This document shows positions 1 to 10,053 of a DNA stretch of 32,014 nucleotides, one piece after another. The stretch lies in contig CANHKJ010000003.1 in the NCBI GenBank assembly GCA_947460915.1, positions 1-32,014 on the forward strand, given 5' to 3'. The notes beneath the pieces were generated by a model. That model was not told the origin of the DNA. It saw nothing but the letters and a program-made list of their open reading frames with translations, and ran no database searches. Position 1 is the first letter of the stretch, and every line of letters begins with the position of its first letter. This stretch comes from Verrucomicrobiia bacterium (GTDB lineage: Bacteria; Verrucomicrobiota; Verrucomicrobiia; Verrucomicrobiales; Akkermansiaceae). A program made the position numbers and the translations under genes.

Positions 1-1
1 G

Positions 2-1177
<1,176 letters not shown>

Positions 1178-1206
1178 TCACTCGCTTAAGCAACCATTTC
1201 TCAAAA

Positions 1207-1237
1207 ACCGACCAGTTCGCGCTGGTCGGTTTTTTTC
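1207..1237 (+). terminator. Rho-independent terminator downstream of gap
   Basis: Inverted repeat ACCGACCAG-ttcgcg-CTGGTCGGT followed by a T run. Confidence 0.9.
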
Positions 1238-1275
1238 TAGCGAAACTCCGCGATCATTCTAACATTTTTTTATTC

Positions 1276-1899
1276 ATGAACCAAGACTACACCCTTCACA
1301 TCTACACCGGCGGCCTTGTTGAAACCAATGGCTACCTGCTCGCTTTCAACGATGGAACTAACATTCTTATCGATGCACCCGAGGGTATCAGCTCATGGCT
1401 TCAGAGAAAAAATCTCCAACCCACCCACTTGCTGCTGACTCATCAGCACTACGATCACGTCATGGATGTCGCCGCCTTGCAGGCACTCGGAGTTCCCGTT
1501 TACGCACACTCTCCCTACTCAACTTTTCTCACGCTGGAAACCATGGCACGTGCCTGGGGCATGCCACAAGTATCTCCCTATCAGATCGATCACCTGCTTG
1601 CCGAGCAATCAGAGTTGGTCATCGGCGAAGCGCACTTTGCTCTTGCTCACGTGCCCGGCCACTCACCCGATTCCGTGACATTTTACCACGAGTCATCGAG
1701 CAGTCTATTTTCGGGAGACACCTTGTTTCAGCAATCCATCGGCCGCGCCGACATTCCCGGTCACGGCGATCCACGCTTGCTCATCGCTGGCATCCGCCAA
1801 AAACTTTTGACTCTCCCTGCCACAACCACCGTTTACCCAGGCCACGGTGCATCCACCACCATCCAGTCAGAAATGCAGCGCAATCCCTATCTTCGCTAA
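1276..1899 (+). CDS. MBL-fold metallo-hydrolase (glyoxalase II-like)
   Basis: LLTHQHYDHVMD (HxHxDH-type motif), HVPGHSPDSVTFY, SGDTLFQQSIGRADIPGHG, VYPGHGAST. Confidence 0.9.
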   Translation: MNQDYTLHIYTGGLVETNGYLLAFNDGTNILIDAPEGISSWLQRKNLQPTHLLLTHQHYDHVMDVAALQALGVPVYAHSPYSTFLTLETMARAWGMPQVSPYQIDHLLAEQSELVIGEAHFALAHVPGHSPDSVTFYHESSSSLFSGDTLFQQSIGRADIPGHGDPRLLIAGIRQKLLTLPATTTVYPGHGASTTIQSEMQRNPYLR

Positions 1900-1909
1900 A
1901 ATTTTCTCT

Positions 1910-2332
1910 CTACCGAAACGGTGCGAGTAAGGTAAACGGCCACAGTGGCACATTGCGCAACACCCAAAAACCTATAATGCACCAAACGATCGCCCAAGCA
2001 TATTTCGGTGCGAGTATTGTTTGCGGTACGCTACCAAGTTTCCACTCAAGCACGATTTGGCGCAGAAAAAAAACTCCAAATCCAAGCACAATAAAAATCA
2101 CCAAAGCATTCATCTGAAATGCGTCTGCAATACGCCCTTCAGCTAACATCATCATGCAGCGCCGTCCGCCACAACCAGGACAGTGCAAACCCGTGAACTT
2201 GTGAAACATGCACGGGGGCATTAGCCCGAGAAGTTTCGACTGCAACAAAAATGCCGCAATTCCCGCCAAGAACACCAAGCTTCCCAGCAAGGTCCATGGC
2301 TTTGACATCACCGGACGCACTTCATTCATCAC
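1910..2332 (-). CDS. DUF2752 domain-containing membrane protein
   Basis: CMFHKFTGLHCPGCGGRRCMMML signature with flanking hydrophobic segments. Confidence 0.8.
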   Translation of the reverse strand: MMNEVRPVMSKPWTLLGSLVFLAGIAAFLLQSKLLGLMPPCMFHKFTGLHCPGCGGRRCMMMLAEGRIADAFQMNALVIFIVLGFGVFFLRQIVLEWKLGSVPQTILAPKYAWAIVWCIIGFWVLRNVPLWPFTLLAPFR

Positions 2333-2559
2333 TACGACTACGCTTGTTGCTCTGAAATTTTACACTGGAGATCTTCGATCACTTGCAGATGAGTTTTGAG
2401 ATTCATATCAACATAACCTAAAATAAAGACAAGGCCATACCACGGTATCCGAGAATCAATCCCGCCTTCGCACCAGTTTCATCCACCGCACCGAGCTGAT
2501 TGCCATTTTTCGCAATACCATTTCATCGCTCAAACTCTCAAGCTACCATTCAAAAAACG

Positions 2560-3045
2560 TCATGGGAACAAGGAGGAACTGCTAGAGAAAATGGCAAAAC
2601 ATACAATCCCGATCACGATAAGCTGAAACAACAAACCTAGATACCCCGTGATCAAGCCCGCGATTGCCATCCCCCTGCCAGCCATCGGCAGTTCGGATTC
2701 ATTGATTTTTTTCAATGCCATGTGTCCACAAATGATAGCTGGGATCGCCGCCACTGCATTAACATAGCAAAGAATCAAGCTTACAATGCCACAAACCATA
2801 CTCGCGATTGCTAACCCCGAATTCGGCACAGGTGCATAGATCGGCGGAGAAAAACTCGATGGTCCAAGATTCGGAGACTGTGATTCAATTAGATTTAAAG
2901 CAGAATATGGCTGCCAGTTGCTCATGCCCTCACGCCAGACCAATGTCTGCGCGGTGATCCGCCCTTGTGCCACCATTGCTTGCAAAGTCTGATCATCTAC
3001 AGGGCCGAGTTGCCCACCATTTTCTCCGTAATACCAGTCAGCCAT
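2560..3045 (-). CDS. GYF_2-like domain plus DUF4190-like membrane protein
   Basis: N-terminal WYYGENGGQLGPVDDQTLQAMVAQGRITAQTLVWREGMSNWQP (GYF_2-like), then SGLAIASMVCGIVSLI...GHMALKKI (DUF4190-like). In-frame ATG at 3045 preferred over the tracked 3063 start. Confidence 0.8.
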   Translation of the reverse strand: MADWYYGENGGQLGPVDDQTLQAMVAQGRITAQTLVWREGMSNWQPYSALNLIESQSPNLGPSSFSPPIYAPVPNSGLAIASMVCGIVSLILCYVNAVAAIPAIICGHMALKKINESELPMAGRGMAIAGLITGYLGLLFQLIVIGIVCFAIFSSSSSLFP

Positions 3046-3157
3046 AATTATGTTCGTCGACACGTTTCTCCTGCCGCCTGAAGTAGTTTAGAAAACCACC
3101 TCCCACTTGACAATCATATTGTGAGCATTATCCACCCTCCTCTAGGAAATCGGCATC

Positions 3158-4360
3158 TCAAACCATGGCCTTGTAGCACAACCATAATCCGAATCCGAGC
3201 ACCGCAAAACACACAGATGCCGCTGCTTTATCTGATAGGGAAGCTCGTGGGCGCATCGCACTTTCAGAGTGTGGAAAAACCACCAGCGCGTAGAGCATAC
3301 CTCCCAACAAGCCACCAACATGCGCCGCATTGTCGATGAAACGCATCCCCAACAATCCGATCAAGGCTGTAGCAATCAAAGCAAACAACAAGCGACGTCT
3401 CGAAGAACGCGGTACCAGACGCGCATGCCGCCACTCAAAAACCAGCAAAAATCCCAGCATTCCCATGATGCCACCCGATGCACCTAAGGCGTATGCATGA
3501 TCTTTCAGCGAAAACAACAAACTCGCCTCACCGCCCAGCCATGCTGAGAAAAGGAACACCATCACCACATGCGGCCAGCGCGCCAATGCCTCGATGCGTT
3601 TTCCAAGATATAATAATCCCAGCGCATTCATGAAAAAATGAATTTCATTTCCATGCAATAATGGAGCTGTGAGTAATCGCCAACGCTCCGTGTCGCCTAA
3701 GACGAGAGCTGCTTGCTCTGTCTTTCCCGTGAAGACTTGCAACGCCCCTGCAAGAGCAATGATGCCCATCAACACCCTCGTTGCATAATTTTTTTGCCAT
3801 GCTAACCACGTCTCGAAACGCGCGAGCTCTGCGGCCTCACGCATTGTCTCAGCTGTCCAGGATTTCACCTCCTGATAGCGCTTGTAACAATCATACCAGG
3901 GCATCGCGAAAAACATCAGCAACATCAAGAGCCCCATCACCGGGGCCATACTATGCCATAGCATCCGCAGCAACACCGTCCATGGTGCACCAGGCGAAGC
4001 CTGATACAAATCAAACAGGGTGTAGCCCATAAAACCGACGAAAAGAAGTAGTCCAAATTTCAACTGTCCAGCCGCATGCTTCAGTTGACGTGCGGATGCC
4101 ACCAACCTCGACTCTTTAAGCGCCTCTTGCAGACTCGGAATCGCCTCTGGCACTTCGAGATTCCCCCCCTGCGGAGTCCATACCAGTCGAATTGATTCAT
4201 TGACATCTTGGCGCAGCAAATTCACTAACTCTTGCTCCCCAGAAACCGCAATCGGCACACGCAAATGCCCATCGTAACCCCAACCTAGATCCGGGGCTTT
4301 CGGAAACAAATCGGGCCGCGCCCAAATTGGCCGACCCGTGTCATCATCGCTCATATTCAC
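3158..4360 (-). CDS. Rhomboid family intramembrane serine protease
   Basis: GASGGIMGMLG (catalytic Ser motif), DNAAHVGGLLGG (catalytic His motif), several TM segments; about 120-residue N-terminal region before the core. Confidence 0.88.
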   Translation of the reverse strand: MNMSDDDTGRPIWARPDLFPKAPDLGWGYDGHLRVPIAVSGEQELVNLLRQDVNESIRLVWTPQGGNLEVPEAIPSLQEALKESRLVASARQLKHAAGQLKFGLLLFVGFMGYTLFDLYQASPGAPWTVLLRMLWHSMAPVMGLLMLLMFFAMPWYDCYKRYQEVKSWTAETMREAAELARFETWLAWQKNYATRVLMGIIALAGALQVFTGKTEQAALVLGDTERWRLLTAPLLHGNEIHFFMNALGLLYLGKRIEALARWPHVVMVFLFSAWLGGEASLLFSLKDHAYALGASGGIMGMLGFLLVFEWRHARLVPRSSRRRLLFALIATALIGLLGMRFIDNAAHVGGLLGGMLYALVVFPHSESAMRPRASLSDKAAASVCFAVLGFGLWLCYKAMV

Positions 4361-4384
4361 TCTGTTAGAGCGGCGCTCATACGA

Positions 4385-4933
4385 TTATTTGTCTGAGCCT
4401 TCTGGTGGCGTAGGAGAATCAGTAGGAGGTATAGCTGGCTCGGCAGGTGGAGTCACTGCTTCTGGCGCAGCTGCATCCGCAGGCTTAACGACTTCTGGGG
4501 CTGTTTCTGCGTCTGTCGCATCCTCAGATGGCACAGTGACAGGAGCAGTTGTTGCCGTCGCATTAGGCTGAGGAGTAGACAATTCTTCACTGAGTGAAGT
4601 AGCAGGAGGAGTTTGTACTTCTTCGACCGCAGCAGCAGGCGCATCAGCCTTCGCTAGCGAATTGATTTTACTCTTCCGTTGCATCAAGATCGCTAAAGTA
4701 AGAGTCAAAACGAAAAACAGCACCGCCATGTAAACCGTGCCTTTTTGTAAAACATTTGTCGTCCGCGCACCGAATAATTGATCAGTCGTGTTAGCACCAA
4801 ATGCAGCCCCTAAACCTTCTTGCTTAGGACGTTGCATCAATACCAGAAGGATCATAAACAAACAAACGAAAACGTAAATCACCAACAACGCCGTGATGCT
4901 GACATTCAAATAGTTGATACCGAGAAGAGTCAT
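4385..4933 (-). CDS. secG: Preprotein translocase subunit SecG with long Pro/Ala/Glu-rich C-terminal tail
   Basis: FMILLVLMQRPKQEGLGAAFGANTTDQLFGARTTNVLQKGTVYMAVLFFVLTLTLA is typical SecG; about 90-residue low-complexity tail follows. Confidence 0.92.
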   Translation of the reverse strand: MTLLGINYLNVSITALLVIYVFVCLFMILLVLMQRPKQEGLGAAFGANTTDQLFGARTTNVLQKGTVYMAVLFFVLTLTLAILMQRKSKINSLAKADAPAAAVEEVQTPPATSLSEELSTPQPNATATTAPVTVPSEDATDAETAPEVVKPADAAAPEAVTPPAEPAIPPTDSPTPPEGSDK

Positions 4934-5133
4934 GAGCGCGGGAATATGCAGAGCAACAAGCTACTTGTAAAGGGAAGTTTTCGAGAAATTCCACGAAAGC
5001 TCATAAAATACCCCTGAGAATGATTTTTGCGGAATTTTTTTGCAATGAACCCATTTTGTTAAACAAAAAAGCTCACCAGAATCGCTAAAGCGTTGCAATC
5101 ACCATTTGATTCAACCATTTATCAACCCGAACT

Positions 5134-5868
5134 ATGATCGAAGTAGAAAACCTGACCAAGCATTTTGGACCAAAGTACGCTGTCAAGGACCTGTCATTCA
5201 CCGTCAAACCAGGCGAAGTGCTTGGCTTCCTAGGCCCCAACGGTGCCGGCAAATCGACAACCATGCGCATGATCACCGGATTCATCACTCCCAGCTCCGG
5301 CGACGCCCTTGTCTGCGGCCACTCCATCACCGATGCCCCCTACCTCGCCAAAGCGCAAATCGGCTACCTTCCCGAGTCTGCACCACTCTACAATGACATG
5401 ACCGTCACCGGATTCCTCAACTTCTGTGCTGATGTGCGCAACCTGAGTGGAACAGCGAAAAAAAGTGCTGTCGAGAAAGCCATCGAAACTTGCTTTCTCG
5501 AAAGCGTCGCCAAACAATCCATCGACACCCTCTCGAAGGGCTATCGCCACCGCACCTGCCTTGCTCAAGCCCTCCTCCACGATCCCGCTGTGTTAATTCT
5601 CGATGAACCCACAGACGGTCTCGACCCCAACCAAAAACACGAAGTGCGCCAATTGATCAAACGCCTAGGCGAGACCAAAACCATCTTGTTTTCCACTCAC
5701 ATCCTCGAAGAAGTGGATGCCTCATGCACCCGCGCCGTCATCGTTGACCGCGGAGTGATTGTGGCCGATGGAACGCCTGCCGAGCTCAAAAAACAAAGCC
5801 CCACAGGCTCACTCCACGATCTTTTCCGGACCCTAACCACTCACGACAGCGCCCATACTGCGGCCTAA
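5134..5868 (+). CDS. ABC transporter ATP-binding protein (GldA/CcmA-like)
   Basis: Walker A GPNGAGKST, LSKGYRHR signature region, Walker B AVLILDEPTDGLDP, H-loop FSTHIL. Confidence 0.95.
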   Translation: MIEVENLTKHFGPKYAVKDLSFTVKPGEVLGFLGPNGAGKSTTMRMITGFITPSSGDALVCGHSITDAPYLAKAQIGYLPESAPLYNDMTVTGFLNFCADVRNLSGTAKKSAVEKAIETCFLESVAKQSIDTLSKGYRHRTCLAQALLHDPAVLILDEPTDGLDPNQKHEVRQLIKRLGETKTILFSTHILEEVDASCTRAVIVDRGVIVADGTPAELKKQSPTGSLHDLFRTLTTHDSAHTAA

Positions 5869-5901
5869 TTCCCAATTTAACCCAAACCAGTTCCTCATCA
5901 C

Positions 5902-6636
5902 ATGAAACACATTTGGACGATTCTCAAACGCGAACTCATTTCCTATTTTACCCAACCCACAGCCTACGCGATCATTCTGATCTTCCTCGTGATCTCCTTG
6001 CTGTTCAACTTCACTTTTGGCTCCTTCATTCTGGCCGGTGACGCCAACCTTGAGTGGTCATTCCTGTTCTGGCATCCATGGCTCTACATGCTCCTCGCTC
6101 CCGCTGTCGGCATGAAACTCTGGGCCGATGAACAACGCAACGGCACACTTGAACTCCTTGGTACGTTCCCGATTCCACCGTGGACCGCCATCATCGGCAA
6201 ATACCTCGCCGCCGCCTTCGTTTGGCTCGTCGCCCTCTTACTTACCTTCCCCATCATCATCACCGTCAATTACCTCGGCGAGCCCGACAACTGGCGCATC
6301 TTTTCGGGCTACCTCGGCTCGTACCTCACCTGCTGCGTATTCCTAGCCATCACCATGCTAGTCAGCGCCTGCACCCGCGATCAAGTTGTTTGCCTGATTG
6401 TCTCCGTCGCCATCTGCGTGATCATGGTTCTCTGCGGTTATGAGGCTTTCACCCGCGAACTCGCGAAATTCCGCATCGACTTCCTTGTCGAAGCCCTCAC
6501 CTCTCTCGGCGTATGGGACCACTTCCGCTCACTGACACGAGGCATGTTCCGCTACCAAGACATGGTGTGGTTCAGTTCCATCATCATCACCTGCCTGCTC
6601 GGCACCTCAGCAATCCTCTCAGCCAAGCGAGCCTAA
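5902..6636 (+). CDS. ABC transporter permease (GldF-like, ABC-2 type)
   Basis: Multi-TM protein directly after the ATPase gene; EQRNGTLELLGTFPIPPWTAIIGKYLAA is typical of ABC-2/GldF permeases. Confidence 0.9.
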   Translation: MKHIWTILKRELISYFTQPTAYAIILIFLVISLLFNFTFGSFILAGDANLEWSFLFWHPWLYMLLAPAVGMKLWADEQRNGTLELLGTFPIPPWTAIIGKYLAAAFVWLVALLLTFPIIITVNYLGEPDNWRIFSGYLGSYLTCCVFLAITMLVSACTRDQVVCLIVSVAICVIMVLCGYEAFTRELAKFRIDFLVEALTSLGVWDHFRSLTRGMFRYQDMVWFSSIIITCLLGTSAILSAKRA

Positions 6637-6679
6637 TTGTTTAGCAAACTCCTATTTTCTCTTCAACCAAACTACTCTC

Positions 6680-8632
6680 ATGCATCATCCCAAAACCACT
6701 CATCCTGTCGTCCGTGCAGCTTTTGGCATTGCCGCGCTTGTGTTGATCGCGTTTCTCGCCAATTGGCTGATTTCTCTCACCTCCTTTGGCACCAAGGGTG
6801 CTGACTTCACCGAAGATCGCGTCCACACGCTCTCCAAAGGCACCAAAACCATCCTCGAAAAACTCGATGCTCCCGTCACCATCCGCTACTACGCTTCGCG
6901 CAAAAATGAAGCGCTACCTCGCGAGACCAAGCTGTTCATTCGCCGCATCGATGACATTCTAAAGGAGTATGTCAACCTCGCTCCTGAGGGCAAATTGCGC
7001 GTCGAAAATCTCGATCCACAGCCTGACACCGATGCCGAGGACTCCGCCAACCTCGACGGCATCCAGACGCAAAACATCAATCAATACGAAAACGTATCGC
7101 TAGGACTCGCCATCTCTTGCCTTGAGCAAAATAGCCGCATCAACATTGACCCCTTCGATGTGCAATCGCTCGACGATCAGGAGACGATGTTCGAATACAC
7201 CCTTTCACGAGCCATTGGCGAAGTCACGGCAGTGGAAAAACCCGTCATCGGCGTCATGTCCGCCCTACCACTCAAAGGGGGCCCAGCACAAATGCCCGGC
7301 CAAGCCCCCCAGCAAGGCTGGGTTCTCTACCAACAACTCGAACAAGTATTCAAAGTCAAGGACATCGAGCTCACTGCCACCGAGATCCCCGATGATGTCA
7401 AAGTGCTGCTCCTGATTCACCCCGCTGGTATCACTCCAGAAACGGAATTTTTGATCGATCAATTCCTGCTCAAAGGCGGCACACTCATTGCCGCACTCGA
7501 TGCGTACTCCTTCGATGCTGCAGCCACAGCCCAAGGCAATCCGATGATGGGCATGGGCGGCGGAGGCATTCCCACCTCTTCGACATTGCCCACCCTTCTC
7601 CCCGCTTGGAACATCAGCTTTGAGAGCAGCCAAACCTTGGCCGACGCCAAGTATCGCACCATGCTTCAAGGAAATCGCCCCGGCTACGCGGCACTCAGCC
7701 TGCCGAAAGAAGCCATGCCCGACAAAGACGACGTCATTACGAAGAACCTCAATGACCTCTTCTTCATCCTTTCTGGAGCCATTACCAACCAAGGCAACAA
7801 CGGCCTCGCTGCGTCCACGCTTGTAAAGTCCTCCTCGCAAGCGGGCCTCACCGATTCCATGGCGGCCTCCCAATTCAGCCCCAATGTCACCTTTGAAAAC
7901 CGCCGCGCTTATGACCTCGTTCTTCGCCTGAGCGGTAAATTCAAAACCGCATTCCCCAGTGGCAAACCTGGCGAAACTCCACCCGCAGATGAGGCAAATG
8001 CCGAGAAAAAAGATGACAAAGACAATGAGAAAAAAGATGCCGAGCCTGCCAAGCCCACTTGGCTCAAGGACGGCATCTCTGACTCGAATGTCTTCCTCAT
8101 TGCCGATACCGATGCATTTTCAAACCAAGGTGCCTACCGCATTCAAAATATGGGCGGCATGCAGGCTGCTATGCCCTACAACGGCAACTCCGTGCTCCTG
8201 CTGAACATCATCGACCAAGCAGCCTCTTCTGCTGACCTCATCGGTGCCCGCAGCCGCGCGTCCATTCGCCGTCCATTTACCCTCATCCGTGAAATGGAAG
8301 CCAATGCCGAGAACGCCATGCAAGACAAGCAGAAAGAACTGCAAAACAAACTCAAGGCCGCACAAGATCGCCTTACCGAGTTGACTCAATCACGCGATTC
8401 CTCCAAAGACCTGCGACTCTCCACCGCACAAGAAGAAGAGGAAAAACAGTTCCGTGCTGAAGTCACCGATGCCAACAAGCAAATCCGCGAACTCTACAAA
8501 GATCTCAAACGAGAAAAGGACAAACTTTCCGCACGCATCATCGGACTCAACCTTGGAGTCGTCCCCGGCTTGGTTCTGCTGGCAGGCATCGGCGTTGCCT
8601 TATTCCGTCGTCTATCCGCCCGCGCTCGCTAA
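6680..8632 (+). CDS. GldG-family ABC-type auxiliary transport protein
   Basis: N-terminal TM, DFTEDRVHTLSKGTKTILEKLDAPVTIRYYAS, large extracytoplasmic region, C-terminal coiled coil and TM; follows the GldA/GldF-like genes. Confidence 0.88.
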   Translation: MHHPKTTHPVVRAAFGIAALVLIAFLANWLISLTSFGTKGADFTEDRVHTLSKGTKTILEKLDAPVTIRYYASRKNEALPRETKLFIRRIDDILKEYVNLAPEGKLRVENLDPQPDTDAEDSANLDGIQTQNINQYENVSLGLAISCLEQNSRINIDPFDVQSLDDQETMFEYTLSRAIGEVTAVEKPVIGVMSALPLKGGPAQMPGQAPQQGWVLYQQLEQVFKVKDIELTATEIPDDVKVLLLIHPAGITPETEFLIDQFLLKGGTLIAALDAYSFDAAATAQGNPMMGMGGGGIPTSSTLPTLLPAWNISFESSQTLADAKYRTMLQGNRPGYAALSLPKEAMPDKDDVITKNLNDLFFILSGAITNQGNNGLAASTLVKSSSQAGLTDSMAASQFSPNVTFENRRAYDLVLRLSGKFKTAFPSGKPGETPPADEANAEKKDDKDNEKKDAEPAKPTWLKDGISDSNVFLIADTDAFSNQGAYRIQNMGGMQAAMPYNGNSVLLLNIIDQAASSADLIGARSRASIRRPFTLIREMEANAENAMQDKQKELQNKLKAAQDRLTELTQSRDSSKDLRLSTAQEEEEKQFRAEVTDANKQIRELYKDLKREKDKLSARIIGLNLGVVPGLVLLAGIGVALFRRLSARAR

Positions 8633-8670
8633 TCCATCACTCTTCTCATTTTCCTAACCAACACAAGATT

Positions 8671-9933
8671 ATGTCGAAAAAATCAGTCATCATCCTCTGG
8701 GTCATCGCACTCGCGCTAGGCATTAGTGTGACCACGCTCAAGCTCCGTGCTCCCGTCTCCGGCAAAGCCAATACTGAGCGTAGCCGCGGACAAACCTTGC
8801 TCGATTCGTTCCCCGCCGATCAAGTTACTAGCATTCAACTCAAGGGCTTCGAAAAATCAGTCACCCTTGCCAAAAAAGAATCAGGTTGGGTCGTTGCTGA
8901 GCGCGGTGATTATCCCGCAAACGTTAGCACGATCAACAACCTACTTCGCACCATCGAGCAAGTGAAAGTCAACAACGCAATCGAAGCAGGTCCCACTTAT
9001 GGCAAACGTTTCGGCATCGACCTCACTGCCACTAGCCAAGAAAAACACGGCACCGAACTGAGCTTCTCGAATGCCGCTAACGAAAACATCGCTACCTTGT
9101 TCCTCGGTAAGGACTCAGATGGCGGTGGTCGCTACATCCAAAATGCCGCAGACACCTCAGGCATCTACGTCACCAGCGAGAGCTTCCCCACGGCATCAGT
9201 CAACGCCAAGGATTGGCTCGATACTGCATTCTTCAGCATCGAGAAAATCAAATCCATCAGTGTGACCAGCGCTGGCAAGCCCGAGTCCATCGAGTGGAAG
9301 CTCACCCGCGCCGATGAAAATGCTGAGTTTACTCTCGACGGCGCCAAGCCCGAGGAAAATCTCGACACTGCCATCACCGCGCCGCTCAAAACTGTTTTCT
9401 CAGGAGCAAACTTCCAAGACGTAGCCAGCGCTACTGATGTTGCCACAATCGAAAAAGCTGCCGAGCGCCGCGTTGCTACCATTGAGACCATCGATGGCTT
9501 CACCTACACCATCACGCTCGTTGCCAAGCCCGCCGTCAAGGTTCCCGATGCCCTCGCCAAACCAGAGGAAACGCCACCTCCAGTCACAGAAGATGCCTAT
9601 CACCTCAGCGTCAAAGTTGCCGCCAATTTCCCCAAAGAACGTGTAAAAGCAGCCGATGAAAAACCTGAAGACGCCAAGAGTAAAGACGAGGCATTTCAAG
9701 CCACACAAAAAACGTTGCAGGAAAAACTTCAGAAAGAACAATCCCTCCAAACTCGCGTTTACGAGGTAGCAAAATACACTGTCGATTCCCTCATCAAGAA
9801 TCGTGCTGACCTCATCGCCAAGGCTACCGATCCTGCCGCTGCCGCAGCGCAGCCAACTTCGCCAGGACAACAGCCACCACCAAACAGCCAACCCGTGCAA
9901 GCCGTGACGCCGCCTGTTTCGATTGGTGAATGA
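8671..9933 (+). CDS. DUF4340 domain-containing protein
   Basis: N-terminal TM, SIQLKGFEKSVTLAKKESGWVVAERGDYPANVSTINNLLRTIEQVKV; positional partner of GldG-like proteins. Confidence 0.82.
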   Translation: MSKKSVIILWVIALALGISVTTLKLRAPVSGKANTERSRGQTLLDSFPADQVTSIQLKGFEKSVTLAKKESGWVVAERGDYPANVSTINNLLRTIEQVKVNNAIEAGPTYGKRFGIDLTATSQEKHGTELSFSNAANENIATLFLGKDSDGGGRYIQNAADTSGIYVTSESFPTASVNAKDWLDTAFFSIEKIKSISVTSAGKPESIEWKLTRADENAEFTLDGAKPEENLDTAITAPLKTVFSGANFQDVASATDVATIEKAAERRVATIETIDGFTYTITLVAKPAVKVPDALAKPEETPPPVTEDAYHLSVKVAANFPKERVKAADEKPEDAKSKDEAFQATQKTLQEKLQKEQSLQTRVYEVAKYTVDSLIKNRADLIAKATDPAAAAAQPTSPGQQPPPNSQPVQAVTPPVSIGE

Positions 9934-9948
9934 TCTCACTACCACCAC

Positions 9949-9983
9949 ATCCCCGCTCGGTTTACCGCAGCGGGGATTTTTCT
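9949..9983 (+). terminator. Rho-independent terminator ending the Gld-like operon
   Basis: ATCCCCGCT-cggtttaccgc-AGCGGGGAT followed by TTTTCTT. Confidence 0.85.
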
Positions 9984-10053
9984 TGATCCAACATCCATCA
10001 TTTCCATCCTTGCTACAACTTCGTTCCTGATCTAGTATCCCGCACCTCATTTC

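Noticed and set aside
1395-2117. 240-aa plus-strand ORF overlapping the MBL-fold gene
   Set aside because: Alternate frame rich in R/S/H with no motif; overlaps two better-supported genes.
4338-4571. 77-aa Ala/Ser/Gly/Val-rich plus-strand ORF
   Set aside because: Antisense of the low-complexity SecG tail, which creates an artificial repeat-like peptide.
7265-7873. 202-aa minus-strand ORF
   Set aside because: Antisense shadow of the GldG-like gene.
9400-10050. 216-aa minus-strand ORF
   Set aside because: Mostly antisense to the DUF4340 gene; composition looks like reverse-frame noise and it spans the terminator.
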